DNA of 64,000 bases, from the NCBI GenBank assembly GCA_020809705.1, contig CP085827.1:4712001-4776000 (forward strand), given 5' to 3'. The stretch comes from Calonectria ilicicola. Taxonomy: Eukaryota > Ascomycota > Sordariomycetes > Hypocreales > Nectriaceae. The notes under the pieces were generated by a model. The model did not search any database. It saw nothing but the letters and a program-made list of their open reading frames with translations, and had not been told where the DNA came from. This document shows positions 35,971 to 53,435 of the stretch, in pieces. The position numbers and the translations under genes are program-made. Each line of letters begins with the position of its first letter. The first letter of the stretch is position 1.

Positions 35971-36506
35971 TTCATCGGGAGGAAGTCTGTCATTTCTACA
36001 TTGTATCCGTCGGGAAGCGGGAGCACTTGGCGTTTCGGGAGACAGGGATTATTGACATGGGCTGATATTTGTGCATTGCGAGGCGTTGATTAAAAAAAAA
36101 AGAGGGATTGCGACGGGTCAACCGTGAAAATACCAATTAACGACGACATGAGATTATACCGTCTGGTTAGAGGAAAGGAGGATGATACCTATTGTATTGT
36201 TTTAGTGCTGGGATCCAAGAGTATCCCCTGAAATTCATCAGTTTAATTTTTCTTGATGCCCGCCCCGTACTTTATGGCCTCATATTTTCAATGCGTGTTA
36301 TGGAGTTCGTAATTATTTTTTAGCGACACGGGATAGGTCGGTTTGAGGGGAGGCGTTGCGCAGCTTTCCAGGGAACGGGCGCGGATGCACGTGCTGGCGC
36401 AAGTCCTGCTAATCCCGAAGAGAGAAAAAAAAAATGTTTCCCATAGGCCACCGAGAATCAGCAACCTCGCCTCCATTGTCTCCATTGGAGTCCCGAACAT
36501 TGCAAA
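35971..36506 (+). promoter_or_regulatory. Intergenic, EF-G promoter
   Basis: These 536 bp hold the protease 3' flank and the promoter of the mitochondrial EF-G gene. No independent gene; short reverse-strand ORFs have no motif. Confidence 0.45.
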
Positions 36507-39032
36507 ATGAGGGCATCCGGGGTTGCCAGATGGCTCAATTGCCGTCTGCTGTCCGGCACCCAGCAGACGAGCTGTGGTGGTCATCATTTCAACACCTCTG
36601 TCACCGTCCCTGCGTGGGAATCTCGTCGGTCTTTCAGCCAGACCTTACTGCGTCCCAGTGCTGCACAGGAAGCGTGAGGCACCCTGATACCTACCAATTG
36701 AATAAATTGTTGCTAATTGTACTCGTATCAGTTTGAAAAAAGCACAGGAAGACGCTGCCAGCTTGACACCCGAGTACGTTGCCGCCAACATGGACCCCGC
36801 AGAGGCCAAGCGCCTGTCTCGAGTCCGTAACATTGGTATTGCTGTATGGCATCATGATTCTCCCTCACCGCCGCAATCAGCTAATTAACAGCCATAGGCA
36901 CACATTGACAGTGGCAAGACAACTGTCAGTGAGCGAGTTCTCTTTTATACCGGCCGAATCAACGCAATTCACGAGGTTCGGGGCAAGGATGCTGTCGGAG
37001 CCAAGATGGACTCTATGGAACTCGAACGGGAAAAAGGTATCACGATTCAATCCGCTGCGACCTTCTGCGACTGGAAAAAAATGGAAAACGGCAAAGAGGA
37101 AACCTATCACTTCAACTTGATTGACACCCCTGGTCACATTGACTTCACTATTGAAGTCGAGCGAGCTCTGCGTGTGCTTGATGGTGCTGTTATGATTTTG
37201 TGTGCTGTCAGCGGTGTTCAGTCTCAGACCATCACTGTCGACCGCCAAATGAAGCGATACAATGTCCCCCGAATCTCCTTTATCAACAAGATGGACCGCA
37301 TGGGCGCCAACCCCTGGAAGGTTGTCGAGTTGATCAACAAGAAGCTCAAGATCCCCGCTGCTGCTATCCAAGTTCCTATTGGTCTCGAAAACGAACATGA
37401 GGGTGTTGTCGACATCATTGACAAAAAGGCCATGTACTTTGAGGGCACACGTGGCACCAAGGTTCGCGTCACCGATCAGATTCCCGGCACCCTGACCCAA
37501 CTCGTCGAGGAGAAGCGACAGGAACTCATTGAGAAGCTTGCCGATGTCGATGATGAGATGGCTGAACTCTTCCTCGAGGAGCAGGAGCCCACCAACGAGC
37601 AAATCAAGGCTGCTATCCGTCGCGCTACCCTTTCTCGAAAGTTTACCCCTGTCATGATGGGTTCTGCTCTTGCTAACAAGGGCGTTCAACCCATGCTTGA
37701 TGCTGTCTGTGAATATCTGCCCAACCCCGCTGATGTTGAGAACACTGGTCTGGACAAGTCCAAGGGCGAGAAGGAGGTCAAACTGGTCCCATACAACTCC
37801 CTCCCGTTTGTTGGTCTTGCCTTCAAGCTAGAGGAGAATAACTTTGGGCAACTCACCTACATTCGAGTCTACCAGGGCAAGCTGACAAAGGGATCCTACT
37901 TGTTCAACTCTCGCACCAACAAAAAGGTCCGGATCCCTCGCATTGTGCGAATGCACTCCAATGAGATGGAAGACGTCTCTGAGGTCGGGGCTGGTGAGAT
38001 CTGTGCTGTTTTCGGCGTTGACTGTGCTTCTGGTGATACCTTCACTGACGGTGGCCTCCCCTACACCATGTCCTCGATGTTTGTTCCCGACGCTGTCATG
38101 TCCCTCTCAATCAAGCCTAAGCGATCTGGTGATGCGGACAACTTTAGCAAGGCTATGAACCGATTCCAACGTGAGGATCCCACCTTCCGTGTCCATGTCG
38201 ATGCCGAAAGTGAGGAGACTATCATTTCTGGCATGGGTGAACTGCATCTTGAGGTTTACGTGGAGCGTCTGCGACGTGAATACAAGACGGACTGCATCAC
38301 TGGTCAGCCCCGTGTTGCTTATCGCGAAACTATCTCCCGACGCGCCGATTTCGACTTCCTTCTCAAGCGACAGAGTGGTGGTCCCGGTGATTTCGCCCGT
38401 GTTGCTGGTTGGATCGAGCCCAATGAAGAGCCCGAAAAGAATCATTACGAGAGTCAAGTTGTCGGTGGTCACATTCCTGACAAATTCCTCTCTGCTTGTT
38501 CTAAGGGTTTCGATGTTGCTACTGAGAAGGGGCCTCTTTTAGGACATCAGGTTATCGGCGCCAGGATGGTCATCAACGATGGTGCGACTCACGTCACCGA
38601 TTCATCTGATTACGCTTTCAACCTGGCCACACAGATGGCTTTCCGCAAGGCTTTTACCGATGCTGGCGGCCAGGTGCTTGAGCCTCTCATGAGGACGACT
38701 ATTACTGCTCCGAATGAGTTCCAAGGTAACGTTCTTATGCTCATGAACAAGCGAAATGCCACTATCAACGATACCGAGATCGGTACCGAGGATTTTACCC
38801 TCCTCTGTGACTGCAGTCTGAACGCTATGTTTGGCTTTAGCACTCAGCTCCGCGCCGCCACTCAAGGCAAGGGCGAATTCAGCATGGAATTCAGCCACTA
38901 TGCCGCTGCCCCTCCCCACCTCCAGTACGTATCCCTGCATAGTTTTACCGATGCCAAGTTATTGACCTTTTTGACAGGAAGGAACTGGTTGCCAAATATC
39001 AGGCCGAGCTCGAGGCTAAGCGAACAAAATAA
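36507..39032 (+). CDS. MEF1: Mitochondrial elongation factor G
   Basis: Predicted 786-aa translocase GTPase of mitochondrial translation. Exons: 36,507-36,673, 36,732-36,843, 36,898-38,924, 38,978-39,032. The first exon encodes an Arg/Ser-rich presequence ([20 protein letters not shown]). G1 is AHIDSGKTT (94-102), and G2 ([13 protein letters not shown]), G3 (DTPGH) and G4 (NKMD) follow. The later domains show the EF-G signatures [13 protein letters not shown] and [16 protein letters not shown]. The last exon codes only the final 18-19 residues, a Lys/Glu helix. Length agrees with yeast Mef1 plus a longer N-terminus. The upstream start is required because the G1 motif lies across intron 2. Convergent with the homoisocitrate dehydrogenase gene. 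Confidence 0.96.
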
Positions 39033-39408
39033 GTGACTAAGAAAGACAAGGCCTGAAATGAGTAATGTAGAGGTTTTTGACCGGTTTGCTCTGCATGCCG
39101 CGTTCTGTTGTAAAAATATGCACGGTGGTTGATGTATGATTTGTACCATATTTACCATACAAGTCACTTGATGACATGACAATGTCTACGACACAATAGA
39201 TGGTCAAAGGAGAAACGCACGTTGACCGGCCACATAATAGCAGGCCTGAGACGAGTAAAACACATGGATGAGAGAATCCAATATGTATAGAATATACAAT
39301 CTCCTCTAAAACCTATTCCCCATTTTATATTTTGACAAGGTGCTGCCACTTCAGGCTAATTGCTACGGAATCTGTTCTGAATTCTTGCAACCCTGCTCAT
39401 GGAAATAT
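39033..39408. other. Intergenic, shared 3' flanks
   Basis: These 376 bp lie between convergent genes. Nothing beyond 3' flanking sequence is seen. Confidence 0.5.
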
Positions 39409-44415
<5,007 letters not shown>

Positions 44416-46633
44416 ATGAGTCAGGTCAAGAACCTCCGCGCCATGTTCGAGAACAAAGGCGACACCAGCCCTCCTGATAGAGGGAGATCCGGGGCCTCAA
44501 CTCCAGTTCCAGGTACGACTGACCGCTTCCTTGAGAAATCCTGCCCTGCACTTGCCCATGGCGACACCTGCGTCATGGATGTAGTTCCCGTGTCTATTAG
44601 TGCCTTGCACTCACCGTCTCTTGTCTCCTTTGCCGCGGCTCTCCCAGATGCTGATCTCTCCACTTCTCTCCACAGGCTTCTCTGGTTCCGACTCTCCTCG
44701 ACCTCTCTCCAAAGTCCGTACCAATTTTGTTGCTATCGAAAAAGACGGCAGGATAGGCCTACGGCGTGATCAGAGCCACGAATCCAGCGCGTCAAGGCGG
44801 AGGTTAAGCATGGAGACAGACGCCGAGTCGACTACGTCCGCCCCTGATAAATCCACCATATCTTCGGACGAGGTGACGGCCAAGCTCTCCAGATTGACAC
44901 TCCAGGAGACCATTCCCGAGTCACCTCGACAACCCCCCGAAAAGAATGCTGCCGAGTTGGCAGCTGCTCCTAGCAAGCCCGACGAAACTCAAGACCAAAA
45001 GTCCGACCAGGGACAACCCGATGCGCCTACGCCTGCTGGGACGGCTCCAAAATCGCCGACCAAGGGGACAAGGCCATCAGCAGCTGTTAATGGTAAACCC
45101 AAAGCGGAGAAGCCCAAGGATGCGCCCTCGACAACCCCCGCAAAGTCAACTGCGGCCAAAAAGGCAACAGCCCGCCCTACCACGATATCCACCAAGTCTA
45201 CAACCACGAAACCCGTGGCAAAATCCCCAGTCAAACCATCCGCGGGAACAACATCCAAACCTGGTCCCAGTTCAGTTGCTAAAGCTCAAGAGAAGCCAGC
45301 TGCAAAGAAGCAACCGACCTCACGACCCGCTTCTTCCCTCACCCGACCAACAGCTAGCAGCGCCACGAAAAAGCCACAGCCGCTGAAGCCCTCAACCAGC
45401 GAGACTGGTTTCGTCAAACCCAAGCCGAAGTCTCCCACGAAGCCTGTACACCTTCCCGCCTCTCTCACAGCCCCCACAGCTTCTTCCGTCTCCAAGGGTG
45501 GCAAGGGTGCTGCCAGCAGTCTTAATGTCCCGGCCGCTCGTTCTCCCAGCAGAGCGAGTGTATCAACTACCGGTACCAACGCATCTGGCAAGACCGTGAG
45601 GCGTCAACCCTCATCCATTAACTCCCAGAGACCAAGCTTGGGCCCTCCACCAAAGAAGTCGACGGCTGAAGCATCTGGTAAGAAAGATGTTCCAGTTGAC
45701 GAAGGCTTTTTGGCGCGTATGATGCGACCTACCCAGTCGTCATCATCCAAAACCTCAGAAAAGGCCCCCGTCACCCCCCCTAGAAAAACAGCGAAGCGTC
45801 CATCGCTGCCAGGGGATTCACGTCAAGAAAGCACCAAAGCCTTAGGAAGCGCCAAGAAGCCAGTGAGACAACCGGCCGAGTCTTCTGCGCACTCCCAATC
45901 TGCTCCCTCGAAGGAGCCTAGCCCTTCGCCTGCTCCCGAGCGCATCGTCACCCCCGAGCCCGTGGCCATTTCCGAGCCAGCCGAAGAGAAGCCAACCGAG
46001 GACATCGTTGAAGGTATCGCCGAGTCTGTTGAGGCTACCAAGGCGGCTGATCCCGAAGAAACTCTGACTGGAACCTTGTCAACCGCGGAGGTTGTTCAAG
46101 AGACTGTTGAGGTCAAGGCCACTGAGGTAGTCGAACCTGCGCAAGGAAATAACAACGTGGCCGAATCTGAGTCCGGACTCGATAGATCAGCTGTCGAAGC
46201 TGTCCAGGAGGAGCTAGCTGCAGATGTCAGCATCACAGTAGAAGAGCCCGAAGCTGAGACTGTTGAGGAGCTCCAAGCTCCAGCAAACAAGGTGGTTGAT
46301 GAGGAAATCGTCGAGGCTGGACCCGAGGTAACGACTCAAGAGCTTGAAAACCCTGAAGAGGCCCCCACTACAGAATATGAGCCTTCCACCGAAGAAATTG
46401 CACACACCGAGGAATCTCTAGTCCAGCCTATCGAAAATTCTGCTGAGAAAACTGTTGATGAACCCACCAAGGAACCTGCTGAGGAGACAAAGGCCAATGC
46501 CGAAGTCGACAGCACAGAAACCTCTCCTGTTCCTATAGAGACACAAAAAGAGGAGGAGGTACATGTTGAAGAGCCCAAGGTTGAAGACAACAAGAAGGAG
46601 GAGGAAGAGAAGAATGACTCGGCTACGCAATAA
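44416..46633 (+). CDS. Disordered Ser/Thr/Pro/Lys-rich protein, Glu-rich C-terminus
   Basis: Function not recognised. Exons 44,416-44,512 and 44,676-46,633 (163-bp intron, GTACGA donor, TCCACAG acceptor) give 684 aa. The N-terminal about 65 residues look conserved-type, with the linear motifs VKNLRAMFE and SPRPLSKVRTNFVAIE spanning the exon junction. Residues about 110-430 are a basic Pro/Ala/Lys/Ser/Thr tract (TTKPVAKSPVKP and the like) without cysteine or predicted fold. The last 230 residues are strongly acidic (Glu/Val/Ala repeats such as EEPEAETVEELQ). This charge split resembles scaffold or cytoskeleton/polarity proteins of filamentous fungi, but that is only inference. No signal peptide or membrane helix. 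Convergent with uS8m. Confidence 0.75.
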
Positions 46634-46942
46634 GGTTGAAGCAGAATGAAAATAACAAAGCCTAGAGTCAGTGGAGATTTTTTAGTCATTGTATAAGATA
46701 CCTGTTAAAGCGAAGGCGAATGGTGAATTTTAGTACATATTAACAAAGGTTGATCATCACCCCATGACGTGAACCAAATTTAATGACTGTGAGCTTCTCA
46801 TGTTGAGATTGTTTTTACACAAGTGTCCTTGCAAGGACAGTTCCTCTAGTTGTACAAGCTTTATAAATCATATCATACGTGTGACAACATTCCGAGCGTC
46901 CACCATACACCCCATTTCATTTCGGGCATACCGATGTCTCGT
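46634..46942. other. Intergenic, shared 3' flanks
   Basis: This 309-bp AT-rich spacer lies between convergent genes. Nothing recognised in it. Confidence 0.5.
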
Positions 46943-47443
46943 CTATGATACACGGCACATCAACACACCACCGGTTTTCCGGGCTAGTGCTTCTCGGGCT
47001 TCCAAAACACCCCGGGAGGTCGAGACGAACATGCACTCGCCTATATTTAGGCCTGGCACCACACCACCTTTGAGCTTGGTTGGGAATCCTCTCGTTAGAC
47101 GGGCCAACTCGTCAATATCTGCCGTGAGAATACGTTTGGGGGTACTAATGGCGCGAGCGTTGGAAAGAACTGGTTTTCCGTCCCAATACTTGAGGCCAAG
47201 CCATAGTCGCATGGTTGAAACGTTTGCGTTGGTGACTTGGACGGGGGGTTTGCTGACCATTTCCTCAGGTGTCGGGGGCTGGGGCCCAGCGCGGTAGACT
47301 GACTCGAAGAAGCCGGAACGGTGCAGGGCGAGAGCTAGGTGTAGGTTGTATTTGCAGTTTTTGACCGAAGTGATGCCCAGCTTGGCCTTGGAGGCGTTTT
47401 GTAAATGCGAACACATGTTCGCGACATTGAGGATGGAGGGCAT
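46943..47443 (-). CDS. MRPS8: Mitochondrial ribosomal protein uS8m
   Basis: Single-exon gene for a 166-aa member of the bacterial S8 family, a core 16S/15S rRNA-binding protein of the small mitoribosomal subunit. The N-terminus (VANMCSHLQNASKAKLGITS) corresponds to the S8 start (ADMLTRIRNA in bacteria). The C-terminus (RGVLEAREALARKTGGVLMC) matches the S8 signature T-KG-ms--eA---ggGG in position and shape. Length is close to yeast Mrps8 (155 aa). The ATG at 47,443 is the first in frame, and no cleavable presequence is obvious, as in yeast. Third mitochondrial translation gene of the window. Confidence 0.85.
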   Translation of the reverse strand: MPSILNVANMCSHLQNASKAKLGITSVKNCKYNLHLALALHRSGFFESVYRAGPQPPTPEEMVSKPPVQVTNANVSTMRLWLGLKYWDGKPVLSNARAISTPKRILTADIDELARLTRGFPTKLKGGVVPGLNIGECMFVSTSRGVLEAREALARKTGGVLMCRVS

Positions 47444-48726
47444 GATGGCGGAGCGGGTTCGAAATGAAAGGCCGAGAGAATTGCGCCGTGAGACTCGGTT
47501 CGGTGTCTCTCAAATCTATGTTTTTTAGTTAGAATATGTGCTTGCTAGATACGTCCGCGCATTTCAAAAAGCGGGAAAGGATGTTCTAATCAGGGCAATG
47601 GTGAATATTGGTCTCATGGCCTCATGGGCTCTGAAGTAGCAAATACTTGGGTTGCAAACATCATGTTGAACTCGAAAATGGAAGCAAGATTTCAATTGGC
47701 TTTTTTTCATGATTTAAACGTACCTGAGGGATTTGGCGTAGACTGGCCGGGCAAGGTGTTGTGTTAGCAGAGGGCATCACCGCCTTGAGTAAAGAGAGAT
47801 CGCGTGGGCCCGTTGTTGCAAACTCACCTCTACGTATCCAGCCAGCCACCACCAGAGCTTTCCGCTCGGTAAAGCGTCAATTGGCTAGCAGTGATGCTCC
47901 GGCTGCGTAAAGAGCGGGCGTGGAAGGATTTTGGGATCGCAGGCCGGTCGCGATGGGGTCGTCAGTTTGTGGTGCAACCAGAAGCCATTACCAAAATTTC
48001 AGAAGCTGTCAATGGCGGATGACTAAGCCCCGTAGAGGCACCTCCCTCCATAAATGCATCTTGCCTTTGATGCATAGACCTATAGAGCCTCTAACCGTTA
48101 ACCATGACCAGTAGTTTTTCTTAATAGCGCAATATGAAACCGATGGTCTCCAATGGACCCTTATAAATGGCGCGAATGGGTCGCTCTATACGAACTATTT
48201 TCGAGTTTTCATCCTTACCCCGCGAGGATCTAACCGATCCGATGGCGCGTACAGTATAAAGAGACGACTATGCAACGGACCTGAATAGGCAACTCCCCCT
48301 CCACCCCCACAGTGAAAAACGTAAGCATAGAAAGCGGCGACGGACACCAGCAATGAAATGAGTCCGTCAAATTCAAAAACGACCATGTCAGTGTGATTTG
48401 TATCATCTCAGTTTAACCAAAATATCCCGCGATCCCGATTGTGGGAATTTTGGGTTCATCTCATATTTTGTCTCCAATTTTGACACCGTTTAACGCCACA
48501 AGAAGCCGTCGTAAGCCATGAGGCTGCGGCCCTGCCTATGTACCCAGCTTGATCCGTATTCCTTTTACCCGGGCATCGCGACTTATTTACCTAATGCGAG
48601 CCCCCTATTTTGTGCATCAAGGCCAGCACTCCCATAAGCTTGAGCTATGGGCCGAATGGTAATCTATGTTCCATTTTTGATGTGCATACACCATGGTATA
48701 TAAACTCTCTCGCCAATTCCCATCGT
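47444..48726. other. Intergenic, uS8m promoter and KMO 3' flank
   Basis: In these 1.3 kb only ORFs up to 64 codons occur, on both strands, without motifs or splice-consistent extension. No tRNA found. Confidence 0.45.
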
Positions 48727-50547
48727 CTATGCCCGACCCTCTGCTAGTAGGGTTTGAAGAGCATAGACGGTACTTCGAATCGCTCGTCGATACTTGTAAC
48801 AAAAAATGGCCGCCGTTACAATAAAGGGACTTGCAACTAAACCAAAAAAGCCCCGCACCAAAGCCTTGCCTTGCGCATCACTCTTTCGAATAACATCAAA
48901 ATATCCTTCGTTGCTGAAGCTAACTCTTGAGTACTTTGTCTGCCAACCAAGACTAGGAATATGGACGCTCATAAACTCCTCGAGAAACTTGCGCAACCGA
49001 TAACGGGTTGAGAGAACGGATGCCCTCATTTCGACATAGTTTTGTAGAGCAAGGTCATTAATTGCATGAGCATCAGATGGACGCAATGCCGAATATTCGG
49101 CCAAGGCCAAGGATCGCTGAAAGGCCGGCGTAGTAGATCTAGTTGACTCGCTAGCGGGGTCGTTGGTTTCATCCAACTGGGCGTGCTTGTCAAGGATGGA
49201 AAATAGAATGCGCACGTCTTCCATTCCTGCGTTCATCCCTTGTCCATAAAATGGAACCATGGCGTGGGCCGCATCGCCAACCACGACGCAAGAGGAACCG
49301 AAATGGTATGGTTTGCATTTGAGACTAATGAGTGGAAGGTGGGGGTTTGTTTTGAAGGACTGAATGAGCTCATCAGCCGGAATGATATCTGTCACACCCG
49401 GAAAATTTTTGTCAAAGAATGCGGGAAGCTCAGATGGATTAGTTTCGAGTTCGGCAAACTCTTTGCTAGGCATAAAGAGCGTGCATGTGAATGAACCATC
49501 CTGAACTTGTGCGTGAGCAAGAGTGGGGTATATCAATCGGGCTATTACTTACATCACTTGGAATTGCGATAAACATGAAGTCTTTTCCGGGCCAAATATG
49601 CAAATGATTAGGGGATATCCTAAATTTATCCATGGGATCGGTTGAGTTGGTATCGACAGGTTTCAGTTGAAACTCACACCACAAGGTGTCGATATACTCT
49701 TGTTGATAGTTCATGCGGGTAAACTTCATGAGGTGGTAGCGGACAGCAGAGTGGGCACCGTCGGCACCAATCATGAGATCGAACGTTATATCAATCTCTT
49801 TTGGGCGGGAACCTTTGTCTGAGTTGCTCTCTTGGACTTCAAACCAGGCCCTACATGCTCGGTAGTCCGCGCCAGTAAGCTTATGGTTGAAGAATAGCTT
49901 AACATTAGGCATGCTGTCAAGAATGTCAAGAACCCTCTTGTTAAGACCTGCTCTATCAATAGCATGAATGGCCTGGGTAGTTGCGTTAGTTTTTGAATCA
50001 AAGTTGTTCGGCTGAGGTAATTATCCTTACTCTCCCCTTCGCATCATAGTCCTGCGACTGTTCAAATAAAGTGCCGTTTGGTCGCCGTCCATGAACCATG
50101 CGGCCTCTCATCGGAATGGTTGTAGCCATCACATGTTCCAAGAGACCCGGTTGACCGGCATGGCGCATGGCATTGATTCCACGTTCCGAGATGGCGAGGT
50201 TGATGGACTTTGTAAAGTTGAGGGGTGTTGTATTTGGATCCCGGAGGTCTAAGCCAATCAGTCGCCAGAACAAATGTTTGCTGTTTGTTTGCCATTCATT
50301 GCGCTTGAATTGTGCCGAGAGGTGAGCAAAACTCGGCGTTGGGCACTGAGGCCATTTTGAGATTGCAAACTTCTTAAAACTCAATTCGCGAATTGGAGAA
50401 ACATAGTCCAGCTGAGAAATAGAATAGAAACTTACCTGGGCGCAGTTCGTACACTTCGACCTCATGGCCCCTCTGAGCGGCGTACAAAGCCGCCAGCGAT
50501 CCAACAGGGCCAGCACCGACAACAACAATTTTCTGAGATTTCCCCAT
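48727..50547 (-). CDS. BNA4: Kynurenine 3-monooxygenase
   Basis: Predicted 507-aa FAD enzyme that hydroxylates L-kynurenine to 3-hydroxykynurenine in the de novo NAD pathway, on the mitochondrial outer membrane. Exons: 50,547-50,436, 50,248-50,031, 49,972-49,553, 49,500-48,727; intron 1 is 187 bp. The Rossmann motif [10 protein letters not shown] starts at residue 11. [20 protein letters not shown] with the following SERG is the KMO N-terminal signature, ADGAHSAVR is the DG motif, and [18 protein letters not shown] (from 325) is the second FAD motif. The last part carries a hydrophobic helix ([19 protein letters not shown]) followed by basic residues, as in membrane-anchored KMOs. Other pathway genes are not adjacent. 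Divergent from MAP1. Confidence 0.95.
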
Positions 50548-50959
50548 CTTGGTTTTGCAGGTTGTCAAGGACGAACGGAAGAGTTGCTCTCGTATGAGTA
50601 TCAGTCACACTTTGGCTTACCGAATTTGGACTTATTGTTTAAAACGAAAGATCGGATACATACATATTTCCGACCCGTCTGTTTCTCGGCAAGGCGGCTT
50701 AGCTACCGCCGTCTAACCCCACTACCTATCCACACCAGCGCCCACCAAGACGGAGTTGATCTCTGTCTCCAAAGTTTGAGGAAGTTGTTCTCAGTGTCGG
50801 ATCATAGTTTGGGTAAACCAGTGCCACCCCAATAAAGATTCCGCATCATAGTCTCACTCACTTTTGCTACAGCAGCGCCGCGACATAAGACAGCAGACTC
50901 GACAAATTCTTTGCCACCAACCAATCTTTTGAAAACACTACCCCTCCATCTCCGACAAC
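50548..50959. promoter_or_regulatory. Shared divergent promoter BNA4 / MAP1
   Basis: 412 bp separate the two start codons. A C/T-rich stretch precedes the MAP1 start. No gene fits inside. Confidence 0.5.
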
Positions 50960-52345
50960 ATGTCCACCGAACCGCCCGCGAAGAAGAAATGCCTTGGCGC
51001 CGACTGCGAGAATGAGGCTGGCTCCCTCCAGTGCCCGACTTGCCTGAAGCTTGCGATCAAGGATAGCTTTTTCTGTTCGCAGGATTGTTTCAAGAGAAAC
51101 TGGGTACGTTGGCATGATCTTCTTCTCTCTGCATCAAGTTTATCAGCTAACAAGTCTCGAAGAGTCTTCACAAGACAATGCACAAATCACAAAGTAATAT
51201 TCTCCACCATTTTATGGCTCCGAAAGCAATCTCATCAGATCCAGCTACCGGCCTCTACAACCCATATCCCAACTTTCCCTTCGCTGGACCCCTCCGACCA
51301 GTCTATCCTCTCTCCCCGCATCGAACGCTCCCTCAGTCGATCCCTCACCCCGTCTGGTGGCAAGACGGCAACCCCAAGTATAGCCGTTCCCTGTCAAGCC
51401 GTAACAAGATTGAGATTCTCGATAAGGCCGGCCAAGATGCGATGCGAAAGGCCTGCCGACTCGCTCGAGAGGTCCTCGATATTGCAGCAGCGGCTGCGAA
51501 GCCTGGAGTTACTACTGACTTCATTGACGAACTGGTTCACAAGGCTTGCATTGAGCGAAATGTACGTTCTTGAACTTGCGCTGGCGCTAAAGGCTTTATG
51601 CGTTGCATTTTCAACTAACATATACAACAGTCTTACCCATCACCTCTGAACTACAACCATTTCCCTAAGTCTTGCTGTACGTCCGTCAACGAAGTCATCT
51701 GCCATGGTATTCCCGACCAGCGCGTTCTTGTTGACGGCGATATCCTCAACATTGACGTTTCTCTCTACCACGAGGGATACCATGCCGATCTTAACGAAAC
51801 GTATTATATTGGCGACAAGGCTATGGCTGATCCGGAGGCTATCCGTGTCACAGAGACTGCCCGAGAATGTTTGGAGGAGTCTATCAAAGCCGTCAGGCCA
51901 GGAGTTTTGATTCGAGAGTTTGGAAACATTATCGAAAAACATGCCAAGAAGCACAACTGCAGTGTCATCCGAACCTACTGCGGCCATGGTGTCGGAAAAC
52001 TTTTCCACTGTCCTCCTAACGTTCCTCATTATGCCAAAAACAAGGCTGTGGGAGAGTGCAAGCCTGGAATGACCTTTACTATCGAGCCTATGATTGCCCT
52101 GGGCAAGTACCGGGATATTACTTGGCCTGACAACTGGACCAGCACCACCATCGATGGCAAATTGACTGCGCAGTTTGGTAAGACAATAAAAGTGCGGCCG
52201 GAAATATTCAGACGCGCTAACCATTTTCACAGAGCATACCCTACTGGTTACTGAGGATGGTGTAGAGATCTTGACGGCCAGGCTGCCAGGCTCTCCAGGT
52301 GGTCCTCTTCCCAGGATCGAGGCCGCGGCCCCCAAGTCAGCTTAA
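50960..52345 (+). CDS. MAP1: Methionine aminopeptidase 1
   Basis: Predicted 396-aa cytosolic metalloprotease that removes initiator methionine from nascent chains. Exons: 50,960-51,103, 51,175-51,561, 51,631-52,177, 52,233-52,345. The N-terminus has the ribosome-associating double zinc finger of eukaryotic type I enzymes (cysteines 11, 16, 25, 28, 39, 43 and following C/H). The catalytic core has the five metal ligands: NIDVSLY and GYHADLNET (Asp, Asp), GHGVGKLFH (His), TFTIEPM (Glu) and [15 protein letters not shown] (Glu). The His in [10 protein letters not shown] is the conserved substrate-contact residue. Length agrees with yeast Map1 (387 aa). The second ligand Glu is in the last small exon. 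Confidence 0.96.
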
Positions 52346-53435
52346 TCTAGTTATTTCTAAACCATTTGACACGATTTGGGAATTTTAGAGCCGGTGGAGT
52401 TTGGGTTTGGAGAGGGGTATGGTGTATAGATGCATGGGTATCACGAGGGGCATTGGCGTGGAGTTGGCGGGGATTGTGGGTGTTGCGTAGTCGGTGAAGC
52501 CAGCACATGATGAACAGAGTTGAATCATAACTAAGGTGGGATGACGGGGCACGTGGGAAATAGAAAAAACATGAATGCTTGGGAACCAGCTTTTAGGATC
52601 TTTTGATTTGGGATACTCCCATTGCACCTTGCCAGACGTTGAGGATATGTATGGTCAAATACAGCTTCAGTGGGCGGGAGGCGTGGGGCACCCGAATGCA
52701 GAGGCAGTCATCGCCCTGTCGGGTGACGCAAATGGCAGCCTTGCAGATGTCTGAGACGAAAGCAGGCGGGAAAAGCCCAGTCTCCAGAGCCGTGCTGACC
52801 ACAGCCCAGTTGATACACGTATGCGGCCCTTTTCCATGTGTTCGACAGGGCCCATTCCCAGCCACACTTACCGTTCCAGGGACGAACGCGCCACCCGCCA
52901 CCCACCCGCCACTGTGCCTTAGCGCTGGACGACATGGATGCGGGCTTGAAGACAGCACCGAGCCTCTTCATGACGGCCACTAATCCATCCCAGGGCACAG
53001 CAAGGTTAGCTACAGAGTTCCTTGTGGGTAGATAGTACTTGAGCACTGAGCACGCACATTGCCAGCCCGGCCAGCTTCCTCCACCTTCTATTGCCGCTCC
53101 ACCTCCACTGCACCCAAATTCACCACCAACACTACTGCCACTACACTCCCACTACCACACCATCTCTTGCCCGCCACCACATTTCTTCCTCCTCTCCCCC
53201 ACCCTCGGCTCACGCCTTAGGACTCCAAGCGCTCGCCCTCAATCCTCTGTAAGGCCACGTCGTTTTTCATCTCCTCAACCCTTCTCATCCGCATATTTCA
53301 CCCAGACGAGCAACCCTTGTCCTCGCGCGCAAATAGAAGCTTGTGGCCAAGCTCCTCGAACAGCTGTCCTCCACCCGAGATAATCACCTCGATCGTATCC
53401 CCCTCTACTTCGCATTCGACTTCACAACCGCCACC
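52346..53435. promoter_or_regulatory. Intergenic, MAP1 3' flank and ERV14 leader
   Basis: 1.1 kb without a supportable gene. From about 53,060 the plus strand is strongly C/T-rich (CCACTACACTCCCACTACC-like runs), consistent with the promoter and 5' leader of the next gene. Longer reverse ORFs (up to 121 codons) have no motif. Confidence 0.45.

Noticed and set aside
36877..37689. 270-codon minus-strand ORF
   Set aside because: Shadow of the mitochondrial EF-G gene on the other strand.
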